From CBDBEU01 sp965204565 (lineage in GTDB: Bacteria; Pseudomonadota; Alphaproteobacteria; Rhizobiales; TMED25), in NCBI GenBank assembly GCA_965204565.1, contig CBDBEU010000005.1, positions 1,984,001 to 2,048,000 on the forward strand: DNA of 64,000 bases, in the 5' to 3' direction. The position numbers and the translations under genes were made by a program. Positions within the stretch are counted from its first letter, which is position 1. Every line of letters starts with the position of its first letter. Below are positions 63,523 to 64,000 of this stretch, in pieces. The notes under the pieces are model-generated. The model saw only the letters and a list, made by a program, of their open reading frames with translations. It searched no databases and was not told the origin of the DNA.

Positions 63523-64000
63523 ATGGCTGCTGAATCACCATCCTATTTCCCGCTGCTTGAAGGCATCAGGATCTTGGACCTGACGCGCAATATTGCGGGG
63601 CCGGTTTCGACCATGCTGGCGGCGGAAATGGGCGCCGATGTGATCAAGGTCGAGCCCCCGGGCGGCGATGAAATGCGCACATGGCCGCCCTTTGTCGGGG
63701 ACGAGAGCGTCTATTTCATCAGTTGCAATCGCGGCAAGCGCAGCATCTCGCTTAATCTCAAAGCCGATGAAGACCGGGAAATCTTCTTCAAGCTCCTGGA
63801 TAACGCCGATGTGGTGGTGGAAAATTATCGCCCCGGCACGCTGGAACGCATGGGGCTTGGCTGGGACAATGTGAAGGACGACCATCCAAAACTCGTTTGG
63901 GTCTCGGTCAGCGGCTATGGCCGCGATGGCCCGCGTGCCGCCGCGCCAGCCTATGATTCCATGATGCAGGCCTATACCGGCATTATGGGGATTACCGGCG
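63523..64000 (+). CDS. CaiB/BaiF family CoA transferase, N-terminal part (cut by window edge)
   Basis: The first 159 residues: LLEGIRILDLTRNIAGPVST, AEMGADVIKVEPPGGDEMRT, FISCNRGKRSISLNLK and VVVENYRPGTLERMGLGW are class III CoA-transferase landmarks. The catalytic Asp (in a YDxM segment) is just reached at APAYDSMMQAY. It moves CoA between carboxylates. An in-frame ATG 24 bases upstream is possible. Together with the FadB-like gene it suggests CoA-thioester degradation. Confidence 0.9.
   Translation, partial: MAAESPSYFPLLEGIRILDLTRNIAGPVSTMLAAEMGADVIKVEPPGGDEMRTWPPFVGDESVYFISCNRGKRSISLNLKADEDREIFFKLLDNADVVVENYRPGTLERMGLGWDNVKDDHPKLVWVSVSGYGRDGPRAAAPAYDSMMQAYTGIMGITG

Overview
The window reads as chromosomal DNA of an alphaproteobacterium, most likely Hyphomicrobiales (Rhizobiales). 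This rests on an IalB-family protein, the cell-cycle kinase CckA, CtrA-type boxes (TTAA-N7-TTAA) beside flagellar genes fliO/fliP, and a rich set of TRAP, tripartite tricarboxylate (TctABC) and Dpp-type transporters. No tRNA, rRNA or CRISPR was seen, and both edges cut a gene (LysE at the left, CoA transferase at the right).

Layout. 0-10.4 kb: housekeeping genes (rlmN, an SDR, phhB, thpR, and an SGNH esterase divergent from a YbbA/YbbP-type ABC pair). 10.4-16.1 kb: cckA and flagellar export genes; flhB has lost its own N-terminus and is fused in frame to the first codons of an IS5-family transposase. 16.1-20.8 kb: a decayed restriction-modification island (N6 methylase plus GIY-YIG/helicase protein) between two IS630-type remnants. 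21-36.4 kb: a Dpp-type ABC transporter, then dihydropyrimidinase, a reductase, DUF3500, Ldh-type dehydrogenase, TauD-type dioxygenase and DUF3179 genes, with a knot of IS1380/IS5 remnants. 36.4-45.2 kb: mobile and broken DNA: a complete-length but frameshifted IS5 element, a deoB-add fusion remnant, and two partial copies of another IS5 element that bracket a visibly lower-GC two-gene cargo. 45.3-64 kb: a catabolic region with TctABC, a TRAP transporter, an amidase, PcaB/CatC/CMD-like genes, NIPSNAP proteins, GMC oxidoreductase, MBL-fold lactonase-like hydrolase, a FadB-like bifunctional enzyme and a CoA transferase.

The most interesting locus is the cargo at 39.6-43.9 kb. A TPR plus outer-membrane beta-barrel protein resembling Slam (surface lipoprotein assembly modifier) is followed 6 bp later by a 969-residue exported FecR-domain protein whose C-terminus looks like a TbpB-type barrel. 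It has no lipobox. Three 14-bp repeats, two of them beginning with an ATG, sit over the Slam-like start codon, so the pair could be a switchable surface-display system.

A second theme is gene decay. At least ten genes carry frameshifts or nonsense codons. In three non-IS reading frames (17062, 19478, 35488) a conserved Trp codon TGG has become TGA. UGA is an ordinary terminator in neighbouring intact genes, so these are read as nonsense mutations. Frameshifts could be assembly errors in part, but the deletions, fusions and IS joins are structural.
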